In this document: positions 1 to 11,135 of the stretch, piece after piece
Layout of the letters: the number at the start of each line of letters is the position of its first letter
Position numbering within the stretch: the first letter of the stretch is position 1
Source of the DNA: Opisthorchis felineus
Taxonomy: Eukaryota > Platyhelminthes > Trematoda > Opisthorchiida > Opisthorchiidae
Length of the DNA: 64,000 nt
Assembly: GCA_004794785.1 (NCBI GenBank)
Contig: SJOL01007640.1
Span: 676,589 to 740,588, forward strand
Direction: 5' to 3'
The notes under the pieces: generated by a model
What the model was told of the DNA's origin: nothing
The model's input: the letters and a program-made list of their open reading frames with translations, nothing else
Databases searched by the model: none
Made by a program: the position numbers and the translations under genes

Positions 1-2684
1 CAGCAGTGGGCACCTCATGAACTCCCATGGAAAATGGAATTCACAACCCCCCTAGCTAGTAGTTGAAGGCTAAGGTGTTCGACGACGAGCAGCCGACCAG
101 CATTTGGTGTGGGCATAGCGCCACGCATCCTTCATTCATGGAACTCATATTACGTCTTTGATCGATCCCTGGAATCACGACTTCTCAGGTGAAACGTTTA
201 CACTTCCCTCTGCGTCACTGATATTAAGAGCGTTGATGAGCAAGGAAATAAAGTTTGTTTATAATACCCTCTTTTATCTTGAACACTGTGGAAAACAGTT
301 ACACAACAGGAGCATACTGGTCAAAGTTATGTTTTGTCAATGGGAGTTTGTTCCACAATTTCTCATATTGCTGATGCACTACGAAGCTCTTAGCAGTGTT
401 CTGCCATGTCTTACTGGTCCACTAAGGGAGAATAAAGTGGAGGCATTATGCACACAGGAGGGGTCTTTTACTAACGCCTGTACACAAATCAAAAATGGTC
501 AACTGTCTCTCCAAAAAGCAAAGAAACCAGTGAATGAATTCCTAACTGATCCATTGTAGCTGTCAACTTCGGTCTTATGGGAAAAGACAAACTCACTCAA
601 TTAAGTTTTATAATGATAGGACTGGTGTAGTAGACAGCGTACTAAAGATGCACAAGCAAAGCGCACATGGTTAAGTGCATTATAGTAGCAAAACGAACTC
701 GACCTGCATCTTGTGCAAAACCTTTGCGCAAGATTTTCGGCTAATGTATTCGTTTTCTAATGAAGTCCCGCAAAAATGTCGTGTATCATCTTCATGGGAG
801 ATCGCTTGGCTCCCAAGGATTACTCAAACGTTGTTGTTTATCCACGTTTGCAGAGAAGTTGTGGTACACTTCCTCAAGGCTGTCCTGGCAACAAGTTTTA
901 TAAAAACGCTAAATTTACCACAGGAGCCTACTAACCCACACAATCATACATGCAAGTGTTCGTGAAAACGGGCCGTCAAAATCGACCGCATGGTCTTTGG
1001 GTGGCATTTGACTCGCTGGTCGTTCTAGTGTGAAAACAAAATTTCCACTCTTGCGGCGAATAACTTGCACATTAATTAAATGTACAGTGCCATACCCACT
1101 GATCAGTATCACGTACATCGTCCCTCTTTCGGTGAACCCAAAGATACCTTGTCGATTTCCAGCTTCTGGAGGAATCACCTATCCGGAGTTCACAATGAAC
1201 CTTTATCTGATGGTCTTTTGGTAAGCTTAGAGAAAACAGTCGGCTAGATTGACCAGACTGCTTTTTATTCAGGCCCCGGTGCATAGCCAACGTAGAATCT
1301 TATGTTACTAGAGGTCAGAAGGACAAAGTTTATCCTCAGGTTTGGACCACGTTATTTCAACCATTTCTCATCGCTTTGAGTTGTGATGCCAGTTGAAAAT
1401 GCTGTGCCATCATAGAACTTACACTTAGCAATCAAGTTGTGAAGCCGATGATGATCTTCTCAAATTCATATGCGTTGATGTGAGCTTGTTTTAGAAAAAA
1501 ATCAAGAATGGAATAGGTGCTACCATGGTGTCAAGCACTCCCAGTGTCTTTGGCCTAACAAGCCGAGCGTAGAGGCCTATATTGTTAGCATGAAGCCATC
1601 CAGTAATTTATCGACCAACGTCGCTGGTCTTGTTTGTTATCGCACGACCAGTAAATATCGTTATTTATTGTTGTAAGCTCACTTCATACAGTCGTCGCAG
1701 ATCTCTCCAAAGCTAGCACCAATTTACTGGAAATCTGGCTTCAGTAATGGCCAAATCCACTATTGAAGAATTCATTGAATCGTACCAATATTCTTGTAAG
1801 ACTCCCCTGAGAAACCTCGACTAGTTTTCATATGTTTTGCAAAGAAAACTTTACCAGCTGGCTCGAAGTAAAAATAAGCTGTTTCATCCAAACTAACTAG
1901 AAAAAGACAAAAGGATGAGTAAATTCCAAGAATTACGTCTACCTAATGCATCCCGAATGGGGCAAATCTAGTAGCAAGCTATCCGCAGAATTTGATTGGA
2001 TTTACTGTACTGACCAACTGAAATATATTCATAGGTGAATCAAGAACACTTATCTGAACAAGGAAAACTTTTTTGGCACTTCCTTCTCAGCCTCTTATAT
2101 ATATGCACAAGGGTTGTGAGAACTACTAACAGTTCGATACTAGCAGTCTTGTAGACAGAGTGTATGGAGGAGATCCTACAACGGCATTTACTGTTATCCG
2201 CAAGGCTAGTCTGAAATCACCACGAGGACCCAAAATCCAAATCCTGGCCACTGAGAAAACCGTGGCTATCGAAATTCACAGAACTTGTCATGGTCTAACC
2301 TACCGTCGTTGATCAGATGACGACAAAGGCCCACCTACACTGATTCATTACCTGATCCTAAACAATCCGATCTCCCACACCGTCTTGTGTCACCTCATTT
2401 GACATCTTCTGAATATGCAAAAATTTATTTGTTGAACGGCCAAGATCCACCCACGTATATGTGGGAAGCTGACGATCGGATAGCGAAAAGACTTCCATCG
2501 CTCAAATGTGTCTTCCTAATCGAAGAAACTAAGGTGACTTCCTATCATCTCAAAAGAGAGCATTTTATCCTGTTAGAAGATGCAAAATGTGCTTAATGGT
2601 AAGCATTTTAAATGAGGGAATTGGTGTTGTTTTGGAAGAGAAGCTTTTGCTTCATTTTGACACACGGTTAGTACGGTCGTTGGT
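1..2684. other. No supported gene
   Basis: Open frames here, such as 158-559 (+, 133 codons), have no recognisable domain, no good splice context and chance-like length. I saw no repeat shared with the rest of the window. Confidence 0.6.
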
Positions 2685-2750
2685 TTGTTCGCTGAGCTGG
2701 GCACTTTGATTGTAAACGTTTCATCAGTACTCGAGGCGACATCCGCGGTG
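2685..2750 (+). repeat. Family D dispersed repeat, copy 1
   Basis: Aligns with 30577-30645, sharing TGTTCGCTG, GCTGGGCA, CTTCRTCA-like and GACATC blocks at about three quarters identity. It has no coding frame. It is probably a piece of an old transposable element of unidentified class. Confidence 0.6.
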
Positions 2751-5700
2751 CGTTGTTAGAGTGCTTAGCTATGTGTCGGTGGTTGTACGACGAGTAGTGC
2801 TGCATGTATTACTGTACATGCGGCAAGCCGGAGTTATTTTTTACACTTCAAGGGCGGACACTTAACGCATACTCCTGTCGCTTTTATTCTGGTAAAAGCC
2901 AACCAAGTTTTTCTGTCTAAATCACAGCTAAAATTAATGTGTCGGAATTCGCTGCTTCACGTAAAATACTTGACTGGATATGGTAAAAGTCGACTTTGTT
3001 GGATTCCTGAGGGGTTTAATGAAACTTTGTTACTTGGTGTCGCTGGAAAAATCGATCAGATGGTCTAGCTTGAATCACACTAATTAAATCATTTCTGCAT
3101 TATGAAAGGGCTTGAAAACCATACTTCATTTAGTAACCCAGGCACTACTGACCAACAACGAAAGGCTCTTTTTTACCTTGTGGGCGGAATTCGCATCCGT
3201 TCAGTTTGATACTCCTACAAATAAACTTGTGCCAGTCGGGTTCAAAGCATCACGCTGTGATGATACATTTAACGTCACCACCCGTTTCATTGAGATGATC
3301 ACAATGTCACTCTGAGTTTCAGCAGCTTGAGATATTGTTGTCCGCAATGGACAGGCAATGCTGCACCAACACCTAAATGCCGACCACTTTCAGCGTAAGT
3401 TTAATGAAAGTCATGAAGCCTACAGTGAACTAGCACGCAACTCAGTCTTGCAGTGTATCTTGGCCTGATTTGTGGAAGGAAAAGATTGCATTTGAATACT
3501 GCTGAGGCTGGGACTGGAGGTCGCTTCATTGGGTATTTGCAATAAGCTGTTCAATTTGGGAGAGCGCCTAGAAGAGCTTCAAGGGGTCAGCAGCCATAAT
3601 CCTAATGACTATCAGACTGATTTCTAGGATTGCGAATACCACGCTGGTTACGCTGATGCTGCGTACATCCTCTCTGTGAGGAAATAATAGTGTGTACACA
3701 TGGCTGCTAAATATCTGGATGGTCATTTCATAACTTTGAATTAGGATCATCTGATCTTAGGAGTTATGAGCTCCAAAGAAAATAAAGGGAAACGTGGGTA
3801 ATATGCCATGTCTCAACAGATTATTCCGGCACAAACAGTAATCAGAAGAGCTGTTCGGTTTGGGGGGATAAACTATAACCTGTTCTGTATGCAGTCGGTA
3901 GTACGACCAAGGAGAACAGTGGGTGCATGGACTGTGGTTGCTTAATCGAGTGGCTAATTGGAGCTGTGATCGAATGTTGCTTGATACTTGGGAGACTGAG
4001 AACTGCAACCGTCCGCCTTTGTATGCGATAATGCTCCTTATTACCTTTAACGTGAATATGTACTTCTGAAAGAACCGTCTGCTGAGTGAGATTATTGTAC
4101 TTGAACCCATGTTCTCTAGTGCAGAATCTAATCTAAGGTATATGAAGTGCTGTAAAATATAGTATTGAGTCCTGTATGAAACTTGGGTACAAAGAAATGT
4201 AACTAGGTGATTCAGAATGTTCGGTGAGGAAGCACGAATACCGGCTGCACCTTCGCGAGAAAACCCTGTTTGTTTGCCATATCTAAGAGTACGCTAGAAA
4301 TCATTAAAAATACGGCTGAACCGGGTGTGCGAAAGTACTGAAGTACCAACATATCCAAAATGATCCACCATTATTAGTCTATTTTCCTAACACATCATAT
4401 GTCATTGGTTTAAGCTTACCAAATGAGAATCTGGTGAAATTCTTATTCGCTTGGCTTTTATGAACCTGATGTTCTCAATCAATGGCAAACCCTTCTAATT
4501 CTGTTAGAACCATTCACGATAGGTTACTCTGATGGGAAAAACTTACGCCAAACTCAAGTCAATGAAACATTTTAGTTGACGAAAAGATGACGTTCGTATT
4601 CTCACAACTACGTCCCTACTGCACTGGCTGCCTAGTATTTATGCTCCGCGGCGAAACACACATGGTGCACAGGTGTGAATAACTGTGCCACCGTATGAGT
4701 AGTTCCCTTCAGTGGCATCTAGGACGTGGAGGTATTAAGCTTAGAGTATATACGGGCCCAACTAGCCCCTCACGGCCCCCTCTTTCAATGAAGTGATTTC
4801 GCCGCCTTGTTAGCACTCAACGTGAACCAGCTACAGCTCCAGATCATGCGCGAGTGGCAGAAGTGGCAAGCATCTCCACCCATATGTCTGCACGAATTCG
4901 ACAACTTACAGGGTGCTTCGGTAAGACAGAAGGGTTTACGCCGATCGGTTTGTGTTGACGCACGAAGCACCACATGATATTGTGGCGGCGACCGAACACT
5001 CGTAAGCGTTCCTGTAACCTGGACAAATTTCTCATTAGTCCACAACGCGAAACATTCAAATGTGAATGTACCCGGCCGTCAAAACCACTGAGTCACACCT
5101 GGAGCCTCTCTTCATTGGATCGGTGTAGCCGCGGCCATTTGTCGCTTTTCTGAGTTTCCCTGTTTTGTACCTCTGGCCTGCATGACGACTGGAGAACGTA
5201 CTTAACTCCGTTTGGCTCTCTTGTTTATATTTGTATAGACAGTGGGGCAGGGACTGAAATTTGTCGTAGTTTCAGGCTTCAGTTTCATCGGTGCGCGCAG
5301 TGGTCGTTGCACACACAATTTATACGCAAGTGGGTATACATGAAATTCGAAATGTAGATAGGAAAAGATAGGGATGCAGAACATTTTACTAGAAGTGTAA
5401 AGTTAAGGTGTCTCACCAAATGCCTAAATTACTTTTAATCAATGTTCGCTTATCAATCCACCCAAACTAACAACAGGCTGTCGACGACCATTCGTTGTTG
5501 TATCCTCCGCTTCAGCGGAAAACGTGACAATGGATGTGTTGCGGTTAGAAGGGTTTCATGCCGTATAATTTGTCCTGCTTTTCCAGTCAGTTTTACCACT
5601 GTTTTATCTAGTCTAGCGATTTCAGCTGATTTCAGTTTTTTTCGATTTCGGAAGTGCACCGGGTGCGGTGTTAAACCACTGTCGGTCTCACCCCTTCCCC

Positions 5701-8700
5701 GGTTACATTCGATTCACTTGCAAGAGCTGCTCTGGCTGCGTCCGCTACGTCGATGACTGAGACGAGCGCGGTCGTATAACACATGGATCTCTTGCTGCGG
5801 TGTCCATGGCAAAACTGGGGTGGTTTATTTGGAATGAACCACTTAGTGGAAAGAGTGATGTTGTTTGGGAGTGGAGTATCAAGAGCGATGAGACTGTACA
5901 TCTGTTCAGTGCAAGTACTGCTGGTCTATGACCTACCGCTATGACATATGCCCTGAAAAACTGTTTTACTAGATCTTTCATTAAAATCCTGCACACAACT
6001 TACAGAAGCTTATTAGTGCACATATTCTGAACACATTCCAGCATTTTTCTGCTCCAAAACTAAACGCAAATATCAACCAAGCGTTACTTTCTTTAGAGTC
6101 GCTTTGATAATTTTCTGAAACTCATTCATGGTGTTTGGTTATACCAGGTGAAATTTCTTCGATATTCCTGTAGAATTCGAAGTTCCCTGAAAAAAATCCC
6201 TGAGACCTCTTGAATGATACGTCTTTTTCCGGACATTTCACTTAGATATCTGGATGTGCCAACCTGAAAGCAAAAAGCATTCATTGAAACCATGTTAGTC
6301 TGAAGACTGGCTTGGAGACAAGGAAAACAAACAGACAGCACCTCCTGATCATGTAATCCAGAGGAAAAAAGTTAAGCAATCCAACATTTACGGTTATAAA
6401 ATATCTGCCCGAATAACGGTCCGGCCTGGTGTTCAGTTCAGAATTACACTTGGCGATCCAATGGGCATGCTTAGCTGTATCGATATTTTGATTTGCATTG
6501 TGATGGGAACTCATGTATTTTGTCTGCTCCGCAGAGCATCTTGGATGACGCCACAGACAATCCGTTTCGCAAAACGGAGCCTGCGAATAATGCTTTGTTC
6601 ACCTGCTGAATCTTCAGGGGAGAATTCAAATGGTGCGAATCACTGAAACAAAAGTTTGCATGGGAATACAAACCTAATGCTTTCCTGCATACCACGTAAA
6701 AAGGAAGTCGACTGCATCAAATGTTCATGTCTGGTCATGGAAACTTTAAAAATCTCAGTAATTACTAAACTCGATTAGCGTAGGATGAATACTGCCGTGA
6801 TTTAGGTCTTTTTCACTGTCTCCCCCACTGCTCAGTCTGTCATATCAATCGACATTAGTTGAGGTCGCCAAGCTTTCAATCCCAGCTACTCTCAGTTGCA
6901 TGTACGCAATTTGGACTGAGACATCGCTTATCACAGTAGCCGAGCCAACGACCGCCCATATCGGATTGTAATGGCGCATTGGGGAGTGGAGGTTGGTTTG
7001 GGGTTGCAGATCAGCTAGTCATGTTCATCTAGTTCAAGTGGGGTGACACCTCACGGATCGCTTTGTTCGTGTGTCTGTCTGAGATAGTAATAGGTGACCT
7101 CAGCCAGCCTATCTTAGGTTTGCCAGTCTCAACCAGGGTGAGAATAGCGTGCATTCACACGCACACAAACTGAATTTATCCGAATTTCGTATGACTGGCT
7201 GAGCTTCATCCTCCGGAGGTCAGATCAAATGACAGCCAGAAATACCGGACGTGAAGATTAGCAGACAATCAAGCGGCCGTTCAGTACAAGCCTCGTGGGT
7301 GGTTGAATGTGGATTGCAGTCCGTCTTGAATCGAAAACGTGAGAGTGCCACACTCCGATAGAAGGAGCACCATGGAATCGGCAAAGGGGAAGTTCGCCTA
7401 ACACGGTTCTACTAACTTTCATTGGCAACCGTTTACATATGCGTAGCTGTGATAATTCACTACCGTTGCTGTTTAGGAAACATTGATTCCGTTACAACTC
7501 AACATTCAGACTGATGAGGAATTAGTTAGTATGATTACCGGATCATATTATCGTCTGGGGAAGTTCTACGGTCCTCACCAAACACATAATTTTTCTGACG
7601 ACTCAAGTACACTTCGTTCTTCGTTTCTGGCCTTGATATCTGCTTTAAGTACGGTACGAACGACTCAAAATACTACAATATTAACGGCTGTATGGCTACA
7701 CAGAACCAGTTGTTTTGGCCTAATTCATCATTCACAGGCGAATCAAGCGCGACAGACTGAACGTGACACGACAAATCAATCACACACACAATCAACTGCT
7801 TGTGTAAAAGAGCGTAACGCACCCATAAGTGAAAGTATATTGCCAAATGTCGGTCAGTCAATCATTCTTTGCTTGGCAAGGGTCCGACAGTCAGAAAATT
7901 TCGTTTGATATATCCGCCTTCTGATCATCAGCATTTTCACTGTGAACGTGAAGACACTCTGGCCAATGGTCTGAAGCGAGTCTTGCTGTGATCATATTAA
8001 TTTTATGATCAATTTCATTGTTAATGCCGTTCGTTTCAGACAAAGCAAAAATGTTGCGGCTGGAAGCCACCATTTTGTTTCCGAGGCCCTAAATATGTAC
8101 ATGAAAACAGCAGAAAATGAGTCAGCAGCTGATTTTAAAGGGATAGCCGCTACAGCAGAACCACATTTATACAGTATTCAAAAGAAACAAATGACTGTGT
8201 TAGATCCTGTGTGAACTAAGGTGTGTTCCGAAAGAAGAGTATTTCCAACTTGTCTTTAGCCATCCTTAGACTTTCTCGGTTGCACGGTCTTGCCCTAATT
8301 GTATCGATCTAGCTCTTTCTGGTACTTAGATCAATTTTAAGGCAACCTACTTTTTAGACTTTCTAGCTTTATGAATTCAATGATCCTATTGAAGTTCGCT
8401 AAAATTTATCAGAATCAGCGCAATCCGGCGTGCCTCAACACTAAAACCGAGCACTTCCTAGACACGTGGTGACAACTTGACACAAGCCCGTTATTTTTTA
8501 GACCAGTTACTTTTCTATTTTGATACCATTCTAACGGTGTTCTGAAGTGAAAAGAGCGGACTCTGACGTTGGAATTTTCACCAAAATGATAACTTTGGGA
8601 TATAAGCACAGTTCTGAGACGAAATTTCCAATTACAACACTGTGATCTGAGAAAAACTCCACATGCAGCATCGGAACTTCCGAAATACATCAAAAGCAGG

Positions 8701-9780
8701 GGAAGTAAAACAGCCCCGTAGAACACACCGGGTTAATGGCCCATTGATATCTCTCCTGGTCCATCTAAAATGTGTTTAAATGATCAGCAAGGAAGCCTAT
8801 GCAGTCATTGGGACATTCAGATAATACCCAGGGATGTAAGATAGTATTACGTTTGGAATATATAATCTGCGACCGAAGATGTGGATTGACTTGCATAAAC
8901 AACATACGACGTGGTTAGTCATAGTCCCATACGCACCGTCGTCTTACGAGACATGTGACAGGATTTTCGGAAACACTAGGAAACGACCAAATTACAGGGG
9001 GCAGAAATTTCGTAACCTCGAAACTCCTCTCAAACGACGTATTACTGACTGAGTACTCACGAAGTCTTCTTTAACTAGCCAAACCCAGCAGGGTGGAGCT
9101 TTTCACGCGTCCTCGGAGGAACTACATGATCAGTGTGGGTAGAGATTTTGTAAACAGGTTTGCATTTCCATACGTATTACGTCATTTTTACTAAACCCTA
9201 TCCGATTTTCCTGAAACCGCGAAATCCCAAGTTTGTTCCGCCGAGCCTCAATCTCGTTCCCTAAAAGCAACGCCCGTATCTTCTGTAAGTATGTGCGAAT
9301 TATATTGGTAGTTCGGTTGATATTACTGCTTCGAATTGCTATATTCTGTGGATTTTTCGTGGTGAGAACTGATAGCATTCATGTCGTTTAATCTAGCGGA
9401 ATGCTCCCACGTTGTTCCTTGGTAATTGAAAATCAAACAAATGGTTTTTCTTATGTATAAAATTTTGGTAAAATGTGCTCTAATGTAACTAAATGTGTTG
9501 CGAAAACGGGCCTTGAGGCACGATATCGAAAATCACTTGAACTGAATAACAGTCGTGTAAACTATACCTACCCATAGCATTTAAGTAGCTAAACGGACAA
9601 ATTAAATTGTTCTTCTTTATCGACTCGTGTAATCTAGCCTACCACACATTTTCAAGATCCATCTCACCGTTCTTAAAAGACACAGTTATCATAATGAAGT
9701 TTCGAGGTGAAATCTACCCTTGAGTGCATTTTTTAAGTGACACTCATCAGACGTCACATTTTTACTGACGTTGTTGGAGT
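2751..9780. other. No supported gene; two weak exon candidates
   Basis: The patches near 4790-5200 and 5500-5800 look richer in G+C and CG dinucleotides, and have overlapping short frames on both strands, without recognisable motifs. Frames at 7477-7908 and 8040-8214 start directly after acceptor-like AGs and are discussed as candidates only. Confidence 0.5.
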
Positions 9781-9793
9781 ACAATCAAATGCT
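9781..9793 (+). repeat. Left target-site duplication of family R copy 1
   Basis: ACAATCAAATGCT is repeated exactly at 10152-10164 and brackets the element. Confidence 0.75.
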
Positions 9794-10017
9794 CTCGACA
9801 AATACACTCATTTGCATATCAACTGGGTTTTTACGGGAGACTCTACTGAATCTCTCGTTTATGATGATCTTCAACCGAATGTTCTGAACAAAGGCCAAGT
9901 GAAAACATGAGGCGGCCTTTTTGCGGCCTATTCAGTTGAAGAGCATCATAAACGAGAGAATCAACAGAGTCACCCGTGAAAACCCAGTTGATGTGCAAAT
10001 GAGTGTATTTGTCGAGA
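9793..10017. repeat. 83-bp inverted repeat with 59-bp loop
   Basis: The arms are 9793-9875 and 9935-10017. I counted seven mismatches by hand comparison, about 92% identity. The loop holds a smaller AAAGGCC/GGCCTTT inverted pair. Transcribed from either strand, this would form a long hairpin. Confidence 0.9.
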
Positions 10018-10151
10018 TCTGTCTAATTTGGGTTCAAGTAGAACATAAGTTTGACGGAGACTCGGGGACTGCGCCTACCTGATGAACCCCGAGAAGGACG
10101 AAACCGGTCGTGGGTGATTTGTAAGCAACCTTGTGAGTAGTTTTCTTTATG
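9794..10151 (+). mobile_element. Family R copy 1: foldback element with hammerhead motif
   Basis: This element of about 358 bp is flanked by an exact 13-bp direct repeat, ACAATCAAATGCT, at 9781-9793 and 10152-10164. That is the mark of a target-site duplication. Its left part is an inverted repeat: arms 9793-9875 and 9935-10017 match at about 76 of 83 positions around a 59-bp loop. Its right part (10031-10146) is the block shared with the other family R copies and holds a hammerhead fold. No coding frame is present, so it is non-autonomous. A Penelope-like or other retroelement origin is possible because Penelope-like elements are known to carry hammerheads. The family assignment is an inference. 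Confidence 0.8.
10072..10116 (+). ncRNA. Hammerhead ribozyme motif (type I) in family R copy 1
   Basis: The catalytic core is complete: CTGATGA at 10079-10085, GAAA at 10100-10103 and a GTC cleavage triplet ending at 10109. Stem I pairs 10072-10078 with 10110-10116 over seven pairs, including G-T wobbles. Stem III is the minimal palindrome ACCGGT (10103-10108), the very short form known from Penelope-like and Sm-alpha-type hammerheads that can act as dimers. Stem II (10086-10099) is weakened: only the two inner C-G pairs form. Predicted self-cleavage is after 10109. Activity in this copy is uncertain because of stem II. Confidence 0.75.
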
Positions 10152-10164
10152 ACAATCAAATGCT
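10152..10164 (+). repeat. Right target-site duplication of family R copy 1
   Basis: Exact second copy of ACAATCAAATGCT, directly after the element's T-rich right end. Confidence 0.75.
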
Positions 10165-10937
10165 GTTCTCCTGCGATGAACAACTGTGTTCGCATTCGAT
10201 TATTTCATCGATTACTCGAAGTGCACACGGCTTTCTTGTTCGGATTGATTTTAAAGAATAAATGCGTATCCAATTTTTAGTTACTGATAATGATGATCAT
10301 AGTGGCAGTGATTTAATACGGCACCTTCTGAAAGATGCCAAGTACCATCACAAAGCTACTTTGGTATCGTGTTTGTGATTCCTTGCAATTCAGCTTCGTA
10401 TAATCATGGAGCACGCTCATTTCTTCCATACGATTTGAAATTATTGGGTAGATGGTTACCGCAACATTCCCCTGGGTGTGATGTTTTGCGTCATTTTTTG
10501 GAATCAAGCGATGGAACAGTAACTCGACCAAAAAGCTCGATTACCTGATTTTACACATTGCTCAGTAGCAGTCCAAAGCAAGCGATGAATACGCTGTCGT
10601 GCTTTCTACATCATGGATCAGGTGATATTCCGGTTGTAAAACCACGGTAGTACGAACGAACAGATACAAATGAAATTCCGGTAACAAAATTCACCCTTGA
10701 GGGCATTTTGTAGTTCAGGTATGGCTATATTTTGGCCATTACCAAAAGATTTTAACATAAGCAGTAGTTGGTAGCATGAGGAAACTTGGGAATTTTGGTG
10801 GAGCTTTCGTCCTGTAAGTGAAGCCAGTTTTCGCTGAAAAGCCGAAAAGCTTCCATCTGAAGCATTCATCTGAAAAGTCGTTGCTCGAGGAGCCAGTCAA
10901 CATGTGTGAAGTCGTGATGTGAATCCCGTGATTGAAG
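10165..10937. other. Spacer between the two ribozyme-bearing elements, no gene seen
   Basis: Short antisense frames (10313-10531 and 10618-10869) lack motifs. Nothing repeated was recognised. Confidence 0.55.
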
Positions 10938-11135
10938 GATGGGTGGCGCTATATCTTGTCTAATTGCGAGCTAATCACACTGCTGATCAGCCGCCAATGG
11001 CCGAAAGGTTAGATTTTCAACCTATTAGCAGAGAGGTGGCGGGTTCGAGATAAGGGTTTGTGCGATACGAACTACTGATGATTCTCAATAAGGATGAAAC
11101 AGCTGTACAGTGCTTCTCGGCATTTCAGAGTTGAT
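10938..11135 (+). mobile_element. Family C copy 1: SINE-like element with tRNA-like promoter and hammerhead
   Basis: The first half matches the reverse complement of 62617-62719 at roughly three quarters of positions. The second half matches 35636-35703 and 63021-63105. A box A-like TGGCCGAAAGGT lies at 10998-11009 and a box B-like GGTTCGAG at 11042-11049, about 30 bp apart as in a tRNA-type Pol III promoter. A hammerhead follows downstream. The arrangement of Pol III promoter then ribozyme resembles the schistosome Sm-alpha family. I could not define exact ends or a target-site duplication. Confidence 0.72.
11069..11113 (+). ncRNA. Hammerhead ribozyme motif (type I) in family C copy 1
   Basis: CTGATGA at 11075-11081, GAAA at 11096-11099 and a GTA cleavage triplet ending at 11107 form an intact core. 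Stem III is the 8-nt palindrome ACAGCTGT (11099-11106), again a minimal loop-less stem expected to work best as a dimer. Stem I pairs 11069-11073 with 11109-11113, with one mismatch. Stem II spans 11082-11095 and has about three inner pairs with a mismatched closing pair. Predicted cleavage is after 11107. Confidence 0.72.

Noticed and set aside
182..194. Family D copy near the window start (TGAAACGTTTACA)
   Set aside because: Only 13 bases match, which is frequent by chance.
158..559. 133-codon plus-strand frame as a gene
   Set aside because: Chance-range length and no motif.
7895..7938. Third hammerhead on the minus strand (CTGATGA followed later by GAAA)
   Set aside because: No pairing for stems II and III could be drawn, and the region matches no repeat copy.
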